NCBI GenBank assembly: GCA_013375475.1
Contig: JABXKD010000020.1
Coordinates: 1 to 47,783, forward strand
Source of the DNA: Promethearchaeota archaeon
GTDB lineage: Archaea > Asgardarchaeota > Lokiarchaeia > Sigyniarchaeales > SOKP01
Reading direction: 5' to 3'
DNA: 47,783 nucleotides
Part shown: in pieces, positions 14,767 through 23,139 of the stretch
Numbering within the stretch: the stretch's first letter is position 1
How the letters are laid out: each line of letters opens with the position of its first letter
Program-made: the position numbers and the translations under genes
The notes under the pieces: generated by a model
What the model saw: the letters and a program-made list of their open reading frames with translations, nothing else
Databases searched by the model: none
Told to the model about the DNA's origin: nothing

Positions 14767-16041
14767 TTAAGGAAGCCTGTTAGTGCGGGCAAGGTTGATC
14801 AAGTCCTGCCACGTATATCCAGTGTGTCTCTTCAAGAAACGATTTGCATTAGTTTTTAATGAATTCTCAGGATATCCAAAATCTTGTGACAATCCCAAAT
14901 CAGTTACGAGTTTACCCATGTTATAATAAAATCTACTTGCTCCTAAATTATTGAGGTTAGCACGAATTAAATCTATTGCCATTCCAAGATAGTTTTTAAT
15001 AGGTATTCCGAGTGCTTCGAGTTTTAGATCCCTAAAGGTAATTCCGATTTTTGATTGAATATAAAAACTCCCTCTGTTCCGAAGAGTATTCTCTGAAATT
15101 GTATATAAAGTTTCAAAACCTAGATCAATGCAAAGTCTTGCTGCGCTGTAACGAGTATCCTCACGATTCTCTCTGATCAAGTCAATTGCTCTTTCATGTA
15201 ACTCTAGTTTCTCAGGAGATGGAAAGACATCAGCCAAGACTTCGTCTATTCCTTTATTAAAAACTTTCCTAAAAACGAAAGCAACATAGTCATTTCGTTT
15301 TTTAATATTATTTCCGTATATCGGTCTATCAAATCCTAAAAGATTGCTCCTAAGAGTTGCATAATCTTTTACGCCAAGTTTGATTTGTTCCATGAAGATC
15401 TCTTTAATGACTTTAAATCTTAAATCGTCGAATGTCATTCCTGATACATAATAATCAGAATATAAAGTAAAGAGAGTATTTGCTATTACATTTTCTGGTG
15501 CGGCCAGAATTTTATCCAAACCTGTTAAGCTAGAAATTTCTTTAACATTGTAGCCTAGCCTAAAATGATCATTAATCTTACCCAAGTATGGCAACAAATC
15601 CTTATCGACAAATAATTTGCCGATATCCATTCTATTAAATCCTAGTTTATGCAGTTCAGAAAGAAGTGGGAAATAAAATTTATTTCGCGCGTTACTGAAA
15701 CTCCCAAAGTAATTCCTAATCATACTCCTTATTGTTGAAATCTTACCTTTGTAACCCACATACTTCAATGACTGAAAGATCTGACTTATTGAAAGTCCCA
15801 GTGAAACCCCCTTTACAATGAAAGGCAGTAAATAATCCCCTGAAATAGGACCTAGAGACTTAATATCCCTATTTAAAGCAACACCCTTCTTCCTTTGTTC
15901 TAGAATTCTACCAATCTCCGCAGAACTTAAAGCTTGATCAGAGAATAGCAACTTTTTGAACTTAAATTTAAATCTCTTATTGATGGCATCCGAAATAGCC
16001 TTGTTATCAAATTTTCTAAAAAAGCTCTCAATCGTGTTCAC
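14767..16041 (-). CDS. Hypothetical protein with repeated helix-turn-helix-like units, inserted in the ribosomal cluster
   Basis: The 424-residue protein is not assigned to a family. It contains at least three related units, each ending in G-x-T-[FW]-x-D-L-x-x-x-A: GMTFDDLRFKVI near 207-218, GITFRDLKLEAL near 336-347 and GYTWQDLINLAR near 409-420. The last two share AIDLIR[EA]N...DLG...EN[ST]L. Short helical pairs with a conserved Gly turn recall homeodomain or HTH repeats, so nucleic-acid binding is a reasonable guess. No catalytic motif for a recombinase or homing endonuclease is visible. It sits between uL22 and uS3 in the ribosomal direction, where archaea normally have no gene. Confidence 0.6.
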   Translation of the reverse strand: MNTIESFFRKFDNKAISDAINKRFKFKFKKLLFSDQALSSAEIGRILEQRKKGVALNRDIKSLGPISGDYLLPFIVKGVSLGLSISQIFQSLKYVGYKGKISTIRSMIRNYFGSFSNARNKFYFPLLSELHKLGFNRMDIGKLFVDKDLLPYLGKINDHFRLGYNVKEISSLTGLDKILAAPENVIANTLFTLYSDYYVSGMTFDDLRFKVIKEIFMEQIKLGVKDYATLRSNLLGFDRPIYGNNIKKRNDYVAFVFRKVFNKGIDEVLADVFPSPEKLELHERAIDLIRENREDTRYSAARLCIDLGFETLYTISENTLRNRGSFYIQSKIGITFRDLKLEALGIPIKNYLGMAIDLIRANLNNLGASRFYYNMGKLVTDLGLSQDFGYPENSLKTNANRFLKRHTGYTWQDLINLARTNRLP

Positions 16042-16141
16042 TTTTTTATAATTTTGACTATGGAAAAGTATGAATGGCGGGTATTTATAACCTCACTCTG
16101 TTTTAATTTTTCTTCTTAAAAAATACAATTTTTTTTGTTAA

Positions 16142-16297
16142 GAACGCAAACCTAATTTTAAACAGCTCACAAGCAAAATTAAAGTAGGGGAATTAAAACA
16201 ACTATTAGATAGATACCCTGATGTTTTATATGAATATGAAGACTACGATAAATTTAATAAAACAATAATCAAGATTTTTAATTTTGAAACTCAATGA
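16142..16297 (+). pseudogene. Short reading frame without a standard start codon
   Basis: A 51-codon frame between two stops gives KIKVGELKQLLDRYPDVLYE followed by an acidic tail. The V-x-E-L-x-x-L-L-x-x-Y-P-D pattern resembles the opening of small proteins often carried by phages and plasmids. There is no ATG, GTG or TTG in frame at its head, only an ATT. It lies on the strand opposite to the ribosomal genes in the unusual uL22-uS3 gap, and may be a gene relic. Confidence 0.25.
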
Positions 16298-16300
16298 TCT

Positions 16301-16609
16301 TTAACAACTTCCATATCCATTAATCCATAATCGCGGTTTTTCGTTAAGGATTTTCTCTACTAATTTTTTTTCTTGTTTAATCTTTCGAAAATGAGCCTTA
16401 GTAATCTCTACTGCGTCGCTCCAAATCGCAATTATTAGCCTTCCAATAACGTGATTAGGAGCTCCCTCTGTGTGTATCTCATCGTCTATAGCAGCAGAAA
16501 AACGGTAGAGTTCACCTTCTTTCATATCTTGTGGATCCTCTAAATCCGCTGAAACCTTATACTTCCCCTTATATTTTTGTTCAATAAAATGTTTCGCTAA
16601 AGGGCTCAT
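16301..16609 (-). CDS. Hypothetical protein directly downstream of uL22
   Basis: The 102-residue protein is not recognised. It starts MSPLAKHFIEQKYKGKY and has a beta-rich middle with DMKEGELYRFSAAIDDEIHT and VIGRLIIAIWSDAVEITKAH, then a basic helical C-terminus. It has no membrane segment. Its first residues share PLAKHFI with the N-terminus of uS3, and the codons differ only at synonymous positions. It follows uL22 by 49 nt and precedes the 424-residue repeat protein by about 260 nt, so it could be either a ribosome-associated member of the operon or part of the inserted block. Confidence 0.6.
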   Translation of the reverse strand: MSPLAKHFIEQKYKGKYKVSADLEDPQDMKEGELYRFSAAIDDEIHTEGAPNHVIGRLIIAIWSDAVEITKAHFRKIKQEKKLVEKILNEKPRLWINGYGSC

Positions 16610-16658
16610 ATTTTTAATCTCTTTAATATTTTTTATTTAATCTATTAATATTATTAAC

Positions 16659-17138
16659 TTAACTTGGAAATTCATAAATTACAATTTCTACATGACTTAA
16701 ATGCCTATATTTTGCGGATGATCTACCATGAGCACGTTGGATGTAACGTTTAATTATCCGGCCTCTGTGCGTAGCAGCATGGATAATTCTACATTGTTCG
16801 GTGTCTAATCCTTTAAATTCTGCGTTTGATTCAACTGATGTAAGGATTTCATAGATTCTTGCAGCAGCTTTTTGTGGATATCGACCAGCATACCAATTAA
16901 ATTGCTTCAAATCATTTCTGTGAGCTTGTTTCTTCTTATGTCTTTTAAAAGGAACTGACTGTTGGAGCTGAATTACTTTTTCAAGATATGTTTTAGCTTG
17001 ATCTACTTTCATACCCTTTATTACAGCACAAATTTCTCTTGAAGGTTTTGGTTTTATACGTAAATCTCTCCCCGCAGCTTTAGCTAATCTATCTGCGTCA
17101 TATTTTTGTTCAGTGAAGGAATAACCCCAATTTGGCAC
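16659..17138 (-). CDS. rpl22: Large-subunit ribosomal protein uL22
   Basis: Archaeal uL22, 159 residues. Conserved features are the N-terminal WGYSFTEQKYDADRLAKAAG, the core EICAVIKGMKVDQAKTYLEK, and the hairpin end HAATHRGRIIKRYIQRAHGR before the final strand HVEIVIYEF. The start is GTG, 5 nt after a GAGATGAT ribosome-binding signal. The beta-hairpin reaches the peptide exit tunnel. Normally followed directly by uS3, here it is followed by about 2.6 kb of other DNA. Confidence 0.94.
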   Translation of the reverse strand: MPNWGYSFTEQKYDADRLAKAAGRDLRIKPKPSREICAVIKGMKVDQAKTYLEKVIQLQQSVPFKRHKKKQAHRNDLKQFNWYAGRYPQKAAARIYEILTSVESNAEFKGLDTEQCRIIHAATHRGRIIKRYIQRAHGRSSAKYRHLSHVEIVIYEFPS

Positions 17139-17182
17139 TATTTATCATCTCAATTGTAATTTTATTATCATAAATTATTATT

Positions 17183-17716
17183 TTATTTTAATGGAACATA
17201 TTTACTTGAACGTGTTGCTCCGATTCCGGGTGAACCGTGCTGAACATGCCTTCTAGTTAAAGAAAACTCCCCTAAGTAGTGAGCGATCATTTCAGGTTTA
17301 ACTTCTACAATCTCATATGATTTTCCGTTGTATACACCGATTTTTAAACCGACCATCTCAGGAAAAATCAACATATCTCTAACATGGGTTCTCGTTAGAA
17401 TATCTTTTCCTCTTTTTTTAGCTCTATACGCCCTTCGTAGTCTTTCAAGGAGTTTCTTCTGCCGGGGTGGTAATCCTCTTCTTAAGGATCTTCGTGCTCG
17501 TGCTGGAAGTAATTGGATAAATTCGTCCATATTCATTTTTTTAAGTTCTTCTAATGTATGGCCGCGATAATGAAATTTAAGACGATCTCTCTCTTTTGCT
17601 AAATCTAATTCTTTGCTGTCTATTTCTTCTTCAAGTTCTTCTGAAGATTCTTCCATTGCTTCTTCCGTTGTCATTTCTTTTTGTTCTTCATTATCATGTT
17701 CTTCATTCGGAGACAT
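17183..17716 (-). CDS. rps19: Small-subunit ribosomal protein uS19 with long acidic N-terminus
   Basis: uS19, 177 residues. The conserved part begins near residue 48 ([19 protein letters not shown]) and includes [40 protein letters not shown], and the C-terminal [20 protein letters not shown]. The first 45 residues are unusually acidic (many Glu, few basic). A GGTGG signal lies 6 nt before the ATG. This is the first gene of the cluster in this window; uL2, uL23, uL4 and uL3, which normally precede it, are not here. Confidence 0.94.
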   Translation of the reverse strand: MSPNEEHDNEEQKEMTTEEAMEESSEELEEEIDSKELDLAKERDRLKFHYRGHTLEELKKMNMDEFIQLLPARARRSLRRGLPPRQKKLLERLRRAYRAKKRGKDILTRTHVRDMLIFPEMVGLKIGVYNGKSYEIVEVKPEMIAHYLGEFSLTRRHVQHGSPGIGATRSSKYVPLK

Positions 17717-17862
17717 TTTTCCACCAATCTATTTGTTCCATTTACTATATTTTGTATATTTTTTACGCTTATTTTAACACGTGTAATGAATTTAGTTATC
17801 TATCAAATTTTAATTTTATTAAAACGAGAGAACTAAAAACCAAAAACTTTAAAGGGTGCGGT

Positions 17863-17943
17863 ATGACCTTCGAGGAAAAACAAAATATCTTTAATTCTCA
17901 AATTTTATCGATGGAATCAAGTGGAGAATTTCAAGATTCGTAA
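17863..17943 (+). CDS. Possible 26-residue small protein
   Basis: An ATG follows AAAGGGTGCGGT and opens a 26-codon frame (MTFEEKQNIFNSQILSMESS and a short tail). The signal-to-start distance is acceptable. It lies in the region between the divergently oriented uS19 cluster and the convergent cupin gene. Nothing else supports expression, and the frame could be chance. Confidence 0.25.
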   Translation: MTFEEKQNIFNSQILSMESSGEFQDS

Positions 17944-17950
17944 AATCGAA

Positions 17951-18625
17951 CTAAAAATAATTATTTGGGTTAAATGCCCTAGTTATGTCTTCTTCTTCGA
18001 ATTTACCACTCCACTTTTCTTCAATTATTACGAATTGGTCAGGATTTTTATTAGGGTTCAACACTGAGTGATAAGTCTTTTTTGCGTTTAAAAATTTTGT
18101 TCCCTTTTCAGCAAAATAATGAACAGTATTCCCACTTATTATGATTGGGTTACCTTCCAGAATCTTCCAATGTTCATCTCTAAATTGGTGAATTTGTATT
18201 GATATCCCAATTTCTGGTTTGATATATATTAAATTGTAATCGTAATAAGTGAATTTAATACTGTACCATTTATTCAGTACATCAATATATCCACTCGGAA
18301 CATTATGTTTCTTACTAAATGCTACGGGGTCAAATTTTTCCTTCTTAGACAATTCGTATTTATAAGGTTGATAGACGATTTGGTGGTTAACTATATTGTT
18401 GTTATACTTTACTTTTACATCCTTATCCCATTTATTAATTACCATGTAATAATCCTTTGGTTTTACGATTAAGTTAGCTTTTTTCAAACCTTGTGTGAAA
18501 AACGATGTTCCATTTACAAGAAAAATTTTTTTTAGAGGTGCTGAATCAATAATTAATTTAAGCTCCTCATTTCCATTCTTTCTAAGATTTGTACCCCTAT
18601 CAGGTTTTATGGTTTCTTCTATCAT
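17951..18625 (-). CDS. Cupin protein of the type II phosphomannose isomerase kind
   Basis: The protein has about 224 residues from the ATG at 18625 (MIEETIKPDRG). The C-terminal half is a cupin resembling the isomerase domain of type II mannose-6-phosphate isomerases: ISIQIHQFRDEHWKILEGNP, then a second motif with DQFVIIEEKWSGKF...EEDITRAFN. H and E of the first motif (IHQFRDEHW) are candidate metal ligands. An upstream ATG at 18691 would overlap the ribokinase gene by about 55 nt, so the inner start 11 nt after the ribokinase stop is preferred. The pairing suggests a sugar-phosphate role, but the substrate cannot be read from the sequence. Confidence 0.65.
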   Translation of the reverse strand: MIEETIKPDRGTNLRKNGNEELKLIIDSAPLKKIFLVNGTSFFTQGLKKANLIVKPKDYYMVINKWDKDVKVKYNNNIVNHQIVYQPYKYELSKKEKFDPVAFSKKHNVPSGYIDVLNKWYSIKFTYYDYNLIYIKPEIGISIQIHQFRDEHWKILEGNPIIISGNTVHYFAEKGTKFLNAKKTYHSVLNPNKNPDQFVIIEEKWSGKFEEEDITRAFNPNNYF

Positions 18626-18635
18626 CAAAATGGCC

Positions 18636-19607
18636 CTAAACCTTATAATTTTGAATATAATGTTTGAAACGATCCTCAATTTCATTTGCATACGGCATTG
18701 ATGCTTGTGCTCCCTGTCGTGTTATAGCGATGGAGGCTGCTGCTGTAGCGTATTTTACTGAAGTCAATAAAGTTTCTCCCTGACATAATTTACTAGCTAA
18801 AACCCCATTGAAGCAATCTCCAGCACCTACCGTATCGATAGCTTGAATTTTAAAAGCGGGAACTTCAGTTATTTTATCCTCTGCGGCATCATATACGATA
18901 GCCCCTTTATTACCTAGTGTGGTTATTATCGTTTTTATTCCAAACTTTGATATGTTTTTTGAAGCTTGAATTATTCTTTCTTTACTATTACCTTTCAATT
19001 GTTGAAGTTTCAAGAGAGAATGCAATTGTAACAATTCCCCCTCGTTAGGAACTATAATATCAATATTGCTTAGAATTGACGAAGAAATCGGTTTTAAAGG
19101 TGCTGGGTTGAGAATTTTTATGCATTCCCCTTGTTTTGCGATATCAAAAGTTGCTTCAATTGTTTCAATAGGAATCTCCATTTGAACTATTAAGCATTTG
19201 GCATTTTTAATGAGATCAGATTTAGCTTGAACTTCTTCGGGAGTTAATTTAAAATTGGCTCCAGGTGCTACACTTATCATGTTTTCTCCAGTCTTATTAA
19301 TCAATATAAAAGCTACACCACTTGATTCGTGCGGATCCCTTATAATATGCTCTATATTTACTCCTTCATAGTCCAGTTGAGAAACCATAGCGTTTCCAAA
19401 TGCGTCTCTCCCAATCTTACCAATAAAAAATGTTTTAGAACCAGACCTTACAGAAGCTACTACCTGATTTGCGCCTTTTCCTCCCAGGAATTGCTTAAAA
19501 ACACCACCTGTTACGGTTTCACCTGGTTTAGGGAACCGTTGCGAGTAGATATTCAAATCCATATTACTTGAGCCGATGATTAGAACGTACTGGTCTCGAT
19601 CAGGCAT
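18636..19607 (-). CDS. rbsK: PfkB-family sugar kinase, ribokinase-like
   Basis: The 323-residue kinase has the two PfkB signatures: GGKGANQVVASVRSG near residues 43-57 and DTVGAGDCFNGVLASKL near 263-279, the latter with the catalytic Asp of DTVGAGD. The N-terminus IIGSSNMDLNIYSQRFPKPG is typical of ribokinase, which phosphorylates D-ribose at O5. Related enzymes phosphorylate other sugars or nucleosides. It forms a two-gene unit with the downstream cupin. No ribose transporter or ribose-phosphate isomerase lies next to it. Confidence 0.85.
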   Translation of the reverse strand: MPDRDQYVLIIGSSNMDLNIYSQRFPKPGETVTGGVFKQFLGGKGANQVVASVRSGSKTFFIGKIGRDAFGNAMVSQLDYEGVNIEHIIRDPHESSGVAFILINKTGENMISVAPGANFKLTPEEVQAKSDLIKNAKCLIVQMEIPIETIEATFDIAKQGECIKILNPAPLKPISSSILSNIDIIVPNEGELLQLHSLLKLQQLKGNSKERIIQASKNISKFGIKTIITTLGNKGAIVYDAAEDKITEVPAFKIQAIDTVGAGDCFNGVLASKLCQGETLLTSVKYATAAASIAITRQGAQASMPYANEIEDRFKHYIQNYKV

Positions 19608-19807
19608 ATTATTTTCTTTAATAAATCTGATTTATATATCAATATTCTTTTTATATTAACAAATTATGGATCATCACAATTAAAACCAAGTGATTCTTTA
19701 CGAATAGTTTTAATTTAATATAATTTTAAAAATAATATTAAGCATAGTAAACTTGCTTGGAAATTATTAAAAAAAAAATAAGTCTGAAACTCATAAAGGT
19801 GTTAAAT

Positions 19808-20125
19808 ATGGCTAAAGACAAAATAATTGGAGCGATCGTAATGATCCTTGGCATCCTAATCGCTATTATCTACACCATGGGAAGTGTTGTGGACCTATGG
19901 TTTGAAACGCTAGGTAATAACGATCTTTGGGATTATGGACTAAGGTTATTTGGTATCGATTGGCTCGATTACAGATTATTTACCGTTCTACCACTTTGGA
20001 TTATGGTTCTTCTAATCGCGATTATCGCTATTTGGATAGGATATTCAATGCTCACTACTCCAGCACCAGTACCTCTGGAAGAATTGGAAGAGGAATTAGC
20101 TGCTGAAGAGGAATCGGGAGAATAG
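19808..20125 (+). CDS. Small membrane protein with acidic C-terminus
   Basis: A 105-residue protein from the ATG at 19808, which has AAAGGTG 6 nt upstream. A TTG 51 nt further upstream also opens the frame but is not behind such a signal. Two hydrophobic segments (IIGAIVMILGILIAIIYTMG and VLPLWIMVLLIAIIAIWIGY) flank a loop rich in Trp, Asp and Leu. The end is very acidic (EELEEELAAEEESGE). Function unknown; no family recognised. Confidence 0.65.
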   Translation: MAKDKIIGAIVMILGILIAIIYTMGSVVDLWFETLGNNDLWDYGLRLFGIDWLDYRLFTVLPLWIMVLLIAIIAIWIGYSMLTTPAPVPLEELEEELAAEEESGE

Positions 20126-20180
20126 GTAGAGTATTACAAATCTTTTTTATTTTTTTTATTTTACATTTAATCAAACTATT

Positions 20181-20921
20181 CTAAAATTCTAATTTGACCA
20201 AATTCAAGTTGAGATCATTTAAATCAATTCGTATCAAGGAATAATTTGGAATTTCTTTAGCATCTTTAGTAAATGGTGTTGTACTCACAAGAATATCGTT
20301 GTGATTTTTACTTAAAAATAGTGTATGGTGTCTTCCATTAAAATTATTTTTATGGTTAGTTATTACATTGCAACTTTGCGAATTAAAAAGAAAAGCGTTA
20401 GCTCCAGCACCTATTTTGATGCCTTTAAAGACGGATTCTAAGCTACTCTTCAGGTTATGACCCTCCTGTAGTTCGTTAATAATAGAGCAAAGATATTTTC
20501 TGGTGTCTAAGTCAGTTTCGTTATAAATTTTATCTAATTTTGAGTTTTCTAAAGTTTTACTTGGAAAGTTTTTTATAATCCCATTGTGGGTTATAAGATA
20601 TTCCTCTTTAATATTAATGGGGTGTACGTTTCCTAAATTCCTTTTCCAAGGAAGAGTTTTTCTTGCGTGGATTAAAAGGAATCGCGTTTTAATTTTAGTA
20701 AGACTTTTCCAGTCTGCGTGGTAAATTGGAGTAATATCTCTCTTAATTACGAGATTATCGTCATTTTCAGATAAATAGGCGAATCCCCAGCCTAACCCAT
20801 GGTGTCCAAGGAGGTCATACTTTCTTAAATAACGCCAATGGCACGATTTTACAAATTTTTTTAAAATCTTGTAATCTAGATGAAATGGTTCGAGAGAACA
20901 CTTAAAGAACATACGACACAT
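20181..20921 (-). CDS. Class II glutamine amidotransferase domain protein
   Basis: The 246-residue protein begins Met-Cys-Arg-Met, placing the catalytic nucleophile Cys at position 2 after Met removal. Other Ntn-type features are GHHGLGWGFAYL near 39-50, the strand-loop FLLIHARKTLPW near 82-93, and ITHNGIIKNF near 111-120, where Asn-Gly forms the oxyanion site. These match the GATase_4/YafJ class of glutamine amidotransferases. Only the glutaminase domain is present; an ammonia-accepting partner is not next to it. A 38-nt gap separates it from the beta-propeller gene upstream. Confidence 0.8.
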   Translation of the reverse strand: MCRMFFKCSLEPFHLDYKILKKFVKSCHWRYLRKYDLLGHHGLGWGFAYLSENDDNLVIKRDITPIYHADWKSLTKIKTRFLLIHARKTLPWKRNLGNVHPINIKEEYLITHNGIIKNFPSKTLENSKLDKIYNETDLDTRKYLCSIINELQEGHNLKSSLESVFKGIKIGAGANAFLFNSQSCNVITNHKNNFNGRHHTLFLSKNHNDILVSTTPFTKDAKEIPNYSLIRIDLNDLNLNLVKLEF

Positions 20922-20959
20922 GAGTAATCAATTAGAAAAGTTTTATCCAAATAATGAAG

Positions 20960-22081
20960 TTAAGAGTTGCCTATAAAGTAAGCGAATATAGAACCGTTAT
21001 CATGGCAGCTAATTAGAATATTTGACTCTGAATCGTATTTAATGTCGTTAACGCAAGACATTTTATTAATTTCAGCAACAATATTACCAGTAACAACTTC
21101 TAAAATTAAAATTTTTCCTTTAGTAGTTCCAATAATGAAGTAGTTATTAGAAAAAATTTCTACTTGAAGAAAACATTCCAAATTTATATTGTCAATCTCC
21201 CACTTTTTCTCTAATTGGGGATTTAAACACAATACTTTTGAACTAAATTCGATATTCTCGATTTTATTAGAATCATCAAAATAAATAAATGAATAGGTAC
21301 TGACTAATAGATAAGACTTTCCTTCAAACATGAATGATGCGCATTTCCATACAAAATCATCAAACTGGAGTGATTTTAATTCATCTTGATTTTCTTTGTC
21401 GATTACATGAATTTTTTTATCATCACCTCCGCAAATAATTAATTCTCTGTTATTTGATTTTAGGTAAGAAACACATCGAACTTTATCCTGAAAGCGTTTA
21501 AACCAAAGTAATTCACCATTATTTCCTTTAAAACTACGAATTGTTCCGTCATTTCCGCATGCAATAATTTCTAAAGCATCTGGATTTAAAGAATCTTGCC
21601 ATAAAATAGCGTCTCCAATTCCATCTTCAAATAATTGCCCCCATAATAATGTTCCATTGAAAGAATTTAAACATCGTAAGCTTTTATCAATTGAATACGC
21701 GACAATTTCTTCAATCCCATCAGCATTAACATCCACATGTAAGAAACCACTAATAGACGCACCAAATTGATGTGCCCAAAAAGGACTTAATTCATAAGAG
21801 GTATTACATTTAAAGGTTCTTAATAACCCATCTAAACCTCCCAATAATAATTCGTTTTTATTGTCGCGATCAATGTCGCATATTTTTGCTTGCCATATAG
21901 ATGAATTTTCTGAAATTTCTAACTCGATTATTTTTTTACCATTTATAGAAAAAATAAGAAGTTTCCCGGATTTAGAGAATCCTATTATTTCTAATTGACC
22001 ATTATTATTGATATCTCCTATTTCAACCCCTAGAATCGGCTCACTGAAATGGAATTCCCATCGTTCTTTAATATTAACCAT
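20960..22081 (-). CDS. Cytosolic beta-propeller protein with FG-GAP/PQQ-like repeats
   Basis: The 373-residue protein has no signal peptide or membrane helix. It consists of about seven blades of 45-50 residues. Several carry the calcium-loop-like signature D-I-[DN]-x-[DN]-x-x-x-E (IGDINNNGQLEIIG, CDIDRDNKNELLLGG, VDVNADGIEEIVA) followed by a G-x-L-x-x-F or L-R-x-F strand. Cytosolic propellers with D-D-x-E-L blades also occur in eukaryotic ITFG2 and BBS-type scaffold proteins. That relation is an inference from pattern only. PQQ-type Trp docking positions are also visible (FNGTLLWGQLF, NNGELLWFKRF), so a PQQ-like or WD-like scaffold is the safe call. Confidence 0.65.
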   Translation of the reverse strand: MVNIKERWEFHFSEPILGVEIGDINNNGQLEIIGFSKSGKLLIFSINGKKIIELEISENSSIWQAKICDIDRDNKNELLLGGLDGLLRTFKCNTSYELSPFWAHQFGASISGFLHVDVNADGIEEIVAYSIDKSLRCLNSFNGTLLWGQLFEDGIGDAILWQDSLNPDALEIIACGNDGTIRSFKGNNGELLWFKRFQDKVRCVSYLKSNNRELIICGGDDKKIHVIDKENQDELKSLQFDDFVWKCASFMFEGKSYLLVSTYSFIYFDDSNKIENIEFSSKVLCLNPQLEKKWEIDNINLECFLQVEIFSNNYFIIGTTKGKILILEVVTGNIVAEINKMSCVNDIKYDSESNILISCHDNGSIFAYFIGNS

Positions 22082-22222
22082 TCTTACCTCTACTTCACTT
22101 TAACTAGTTTATTAAGAGCTAATTATTTGAAACAGAAATTATTTTTAATAAAATATAATTTTAAATAAATTAAAAATCAATTTAGAATAACTTTAAAATA
22201 AAAATATACTAAGTGATAAGAA

Positions 22223-22657
22223 ATGTCGGAAGAAAGAAATATAGATCCTTTTTCGATTATGATTTTGGTCTTGAGTGTTATTGCAATCGTTACGGAAATA
22301 ATTGGTCCTTTCGCTGGTTTCTACCTAGGGGGTTCTAGCTATAGATGGTCTTGTTTGGATTGTGAATATAGTACAGGTCTTGATTATGCACTTCAAATCA
22401 TAATCATAATATTATTCGTGATTCAGATAGTCATTGCTTTGAACGAATTGTTACCTAATAAATTCATTCCTATGGATATTACCAAATACGGTATGTATAT
22501 AGCAATTACTACTATTGTCTTTGCTATTGTTGGGCTTGCTTCTTTTGGTATAACTTATGCCTATTATGAATGGTGGCCCGAATTAGGTTTTTATGGACTT
22601 GTAATAGGTGGCGTTCTTAATACAATCCTGTTCTTTTTACAGCAAAGAAATAAATAA
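22223..22657 (+). CDS. Four-helix membrane protein
   Basis: The 144-residue protein has four hydrophobic segments: ILVLSVIAIVTEIIGPFAGF, a segment near IIIILFVIQIVIAL, AITTIVFAIVGLASFGITYA, and GLVIGGVLNTILFFL. Between segments 1 and 2 an extracytosolic loop holds two cysteines (WSCLDCEY), possibly a disulfide or metal site. No enzymatic motif and no known family are recognised. It is a single-gene unit, divergent from the beta-propeller gene. Confidence 0.6.
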   Translation: MSEERNIDPFSIMILVLSVIAIVTEIIGPFAGFYLGGSSYRWSCLDCEYSTGLDYALQIIIIILFVIQIVIALNELLPNKFIPMDITKYGMYIAITTIVFAIVGLASFGITYAYYEWWPELGFYGLVIGGVLNTILFFLQQRNK

Positions 22658-22742
22658 TTTTTTTTTTTTTTATTTTATTCGTAAATTAGCTGTAAATATC
22701 CAAAATTTTTGTTAAATCATATTAGATAATTTCCTAAAATAA

Positions 22743-22758
22743 GAAAGAGATTTAAATC
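22743..22758 (+). promoter_or_regulatory. Candidate BRE/TATA promoter of the ferredoxin gene
   Basis: GAAAGAGATTTAAATC combines a purine-rich BRE-like element with a TATA-like TTTAAATC. It lies about 90 nt before the ferredoxin ATG, implying a leader of about 60 nt. This is a pattern match only. Confidence 0.35.
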
Positions 22759-22845
22759 TTTTACACAATTCTGATAAACAAAGTTAGTTATTTTATCAAA
22801 TCGATAATTACTTAATTACGAAAAAAAATAGAGAAGGAGCCAAAA

Positions 22846-23043
22846 ATGAGCTTTAGTATCAAAATTGATCTGGAAGGTTGTACTGGCTGTGGGACGTGCT
22901 ATGAAGTCTGCCCAAGTGAATGTTTTGGGGAACCAGAAGGCGGAAAGGTAAATATAATCGAAGACAATAGAGATGATTGCGTCGGTTGCAGAGCATGCGA
23001 AACCCAGTGTCCCGAGGAAGTAATCGAGATTATTGAGGAATAA
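22846..23043 (+). CDS. Ferredoxin with two [4Fe-4S] clusters
   Basis: The 65-residue protein has two C-x2-C-x2-C-x3-C-P motifs (CTGCGTCYEVCP, Cys 12/15/18/22, and CVGCRACETQCP, Cys 45/48/51/55), the classic clostridial-type 2[4Fe-4S] ferredoxin. It is acidic overall. The ribosome-binding signal AGAAGGAG six bases before the ATG is one of the strongest in the window and suggests high expression. It stands alone, so the redox partner is not indicated. Confidence 0.92.
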   Translation: MSFSIKIDLEGCTGCGTCYEVCPSECFGEPEGGKVNIIEDNRDDCVGCRACETQCPEEVIEIIEE

Positions 23044-23139
23044 GAATCAAAAAGTCCTCTTAGCTATATTAGCGAATTTTTTTTTTTAATTATTTTTTTA
23101 TTGTTTTTTAAATGATTGAAACTTTTTTGAAGAATTAGA

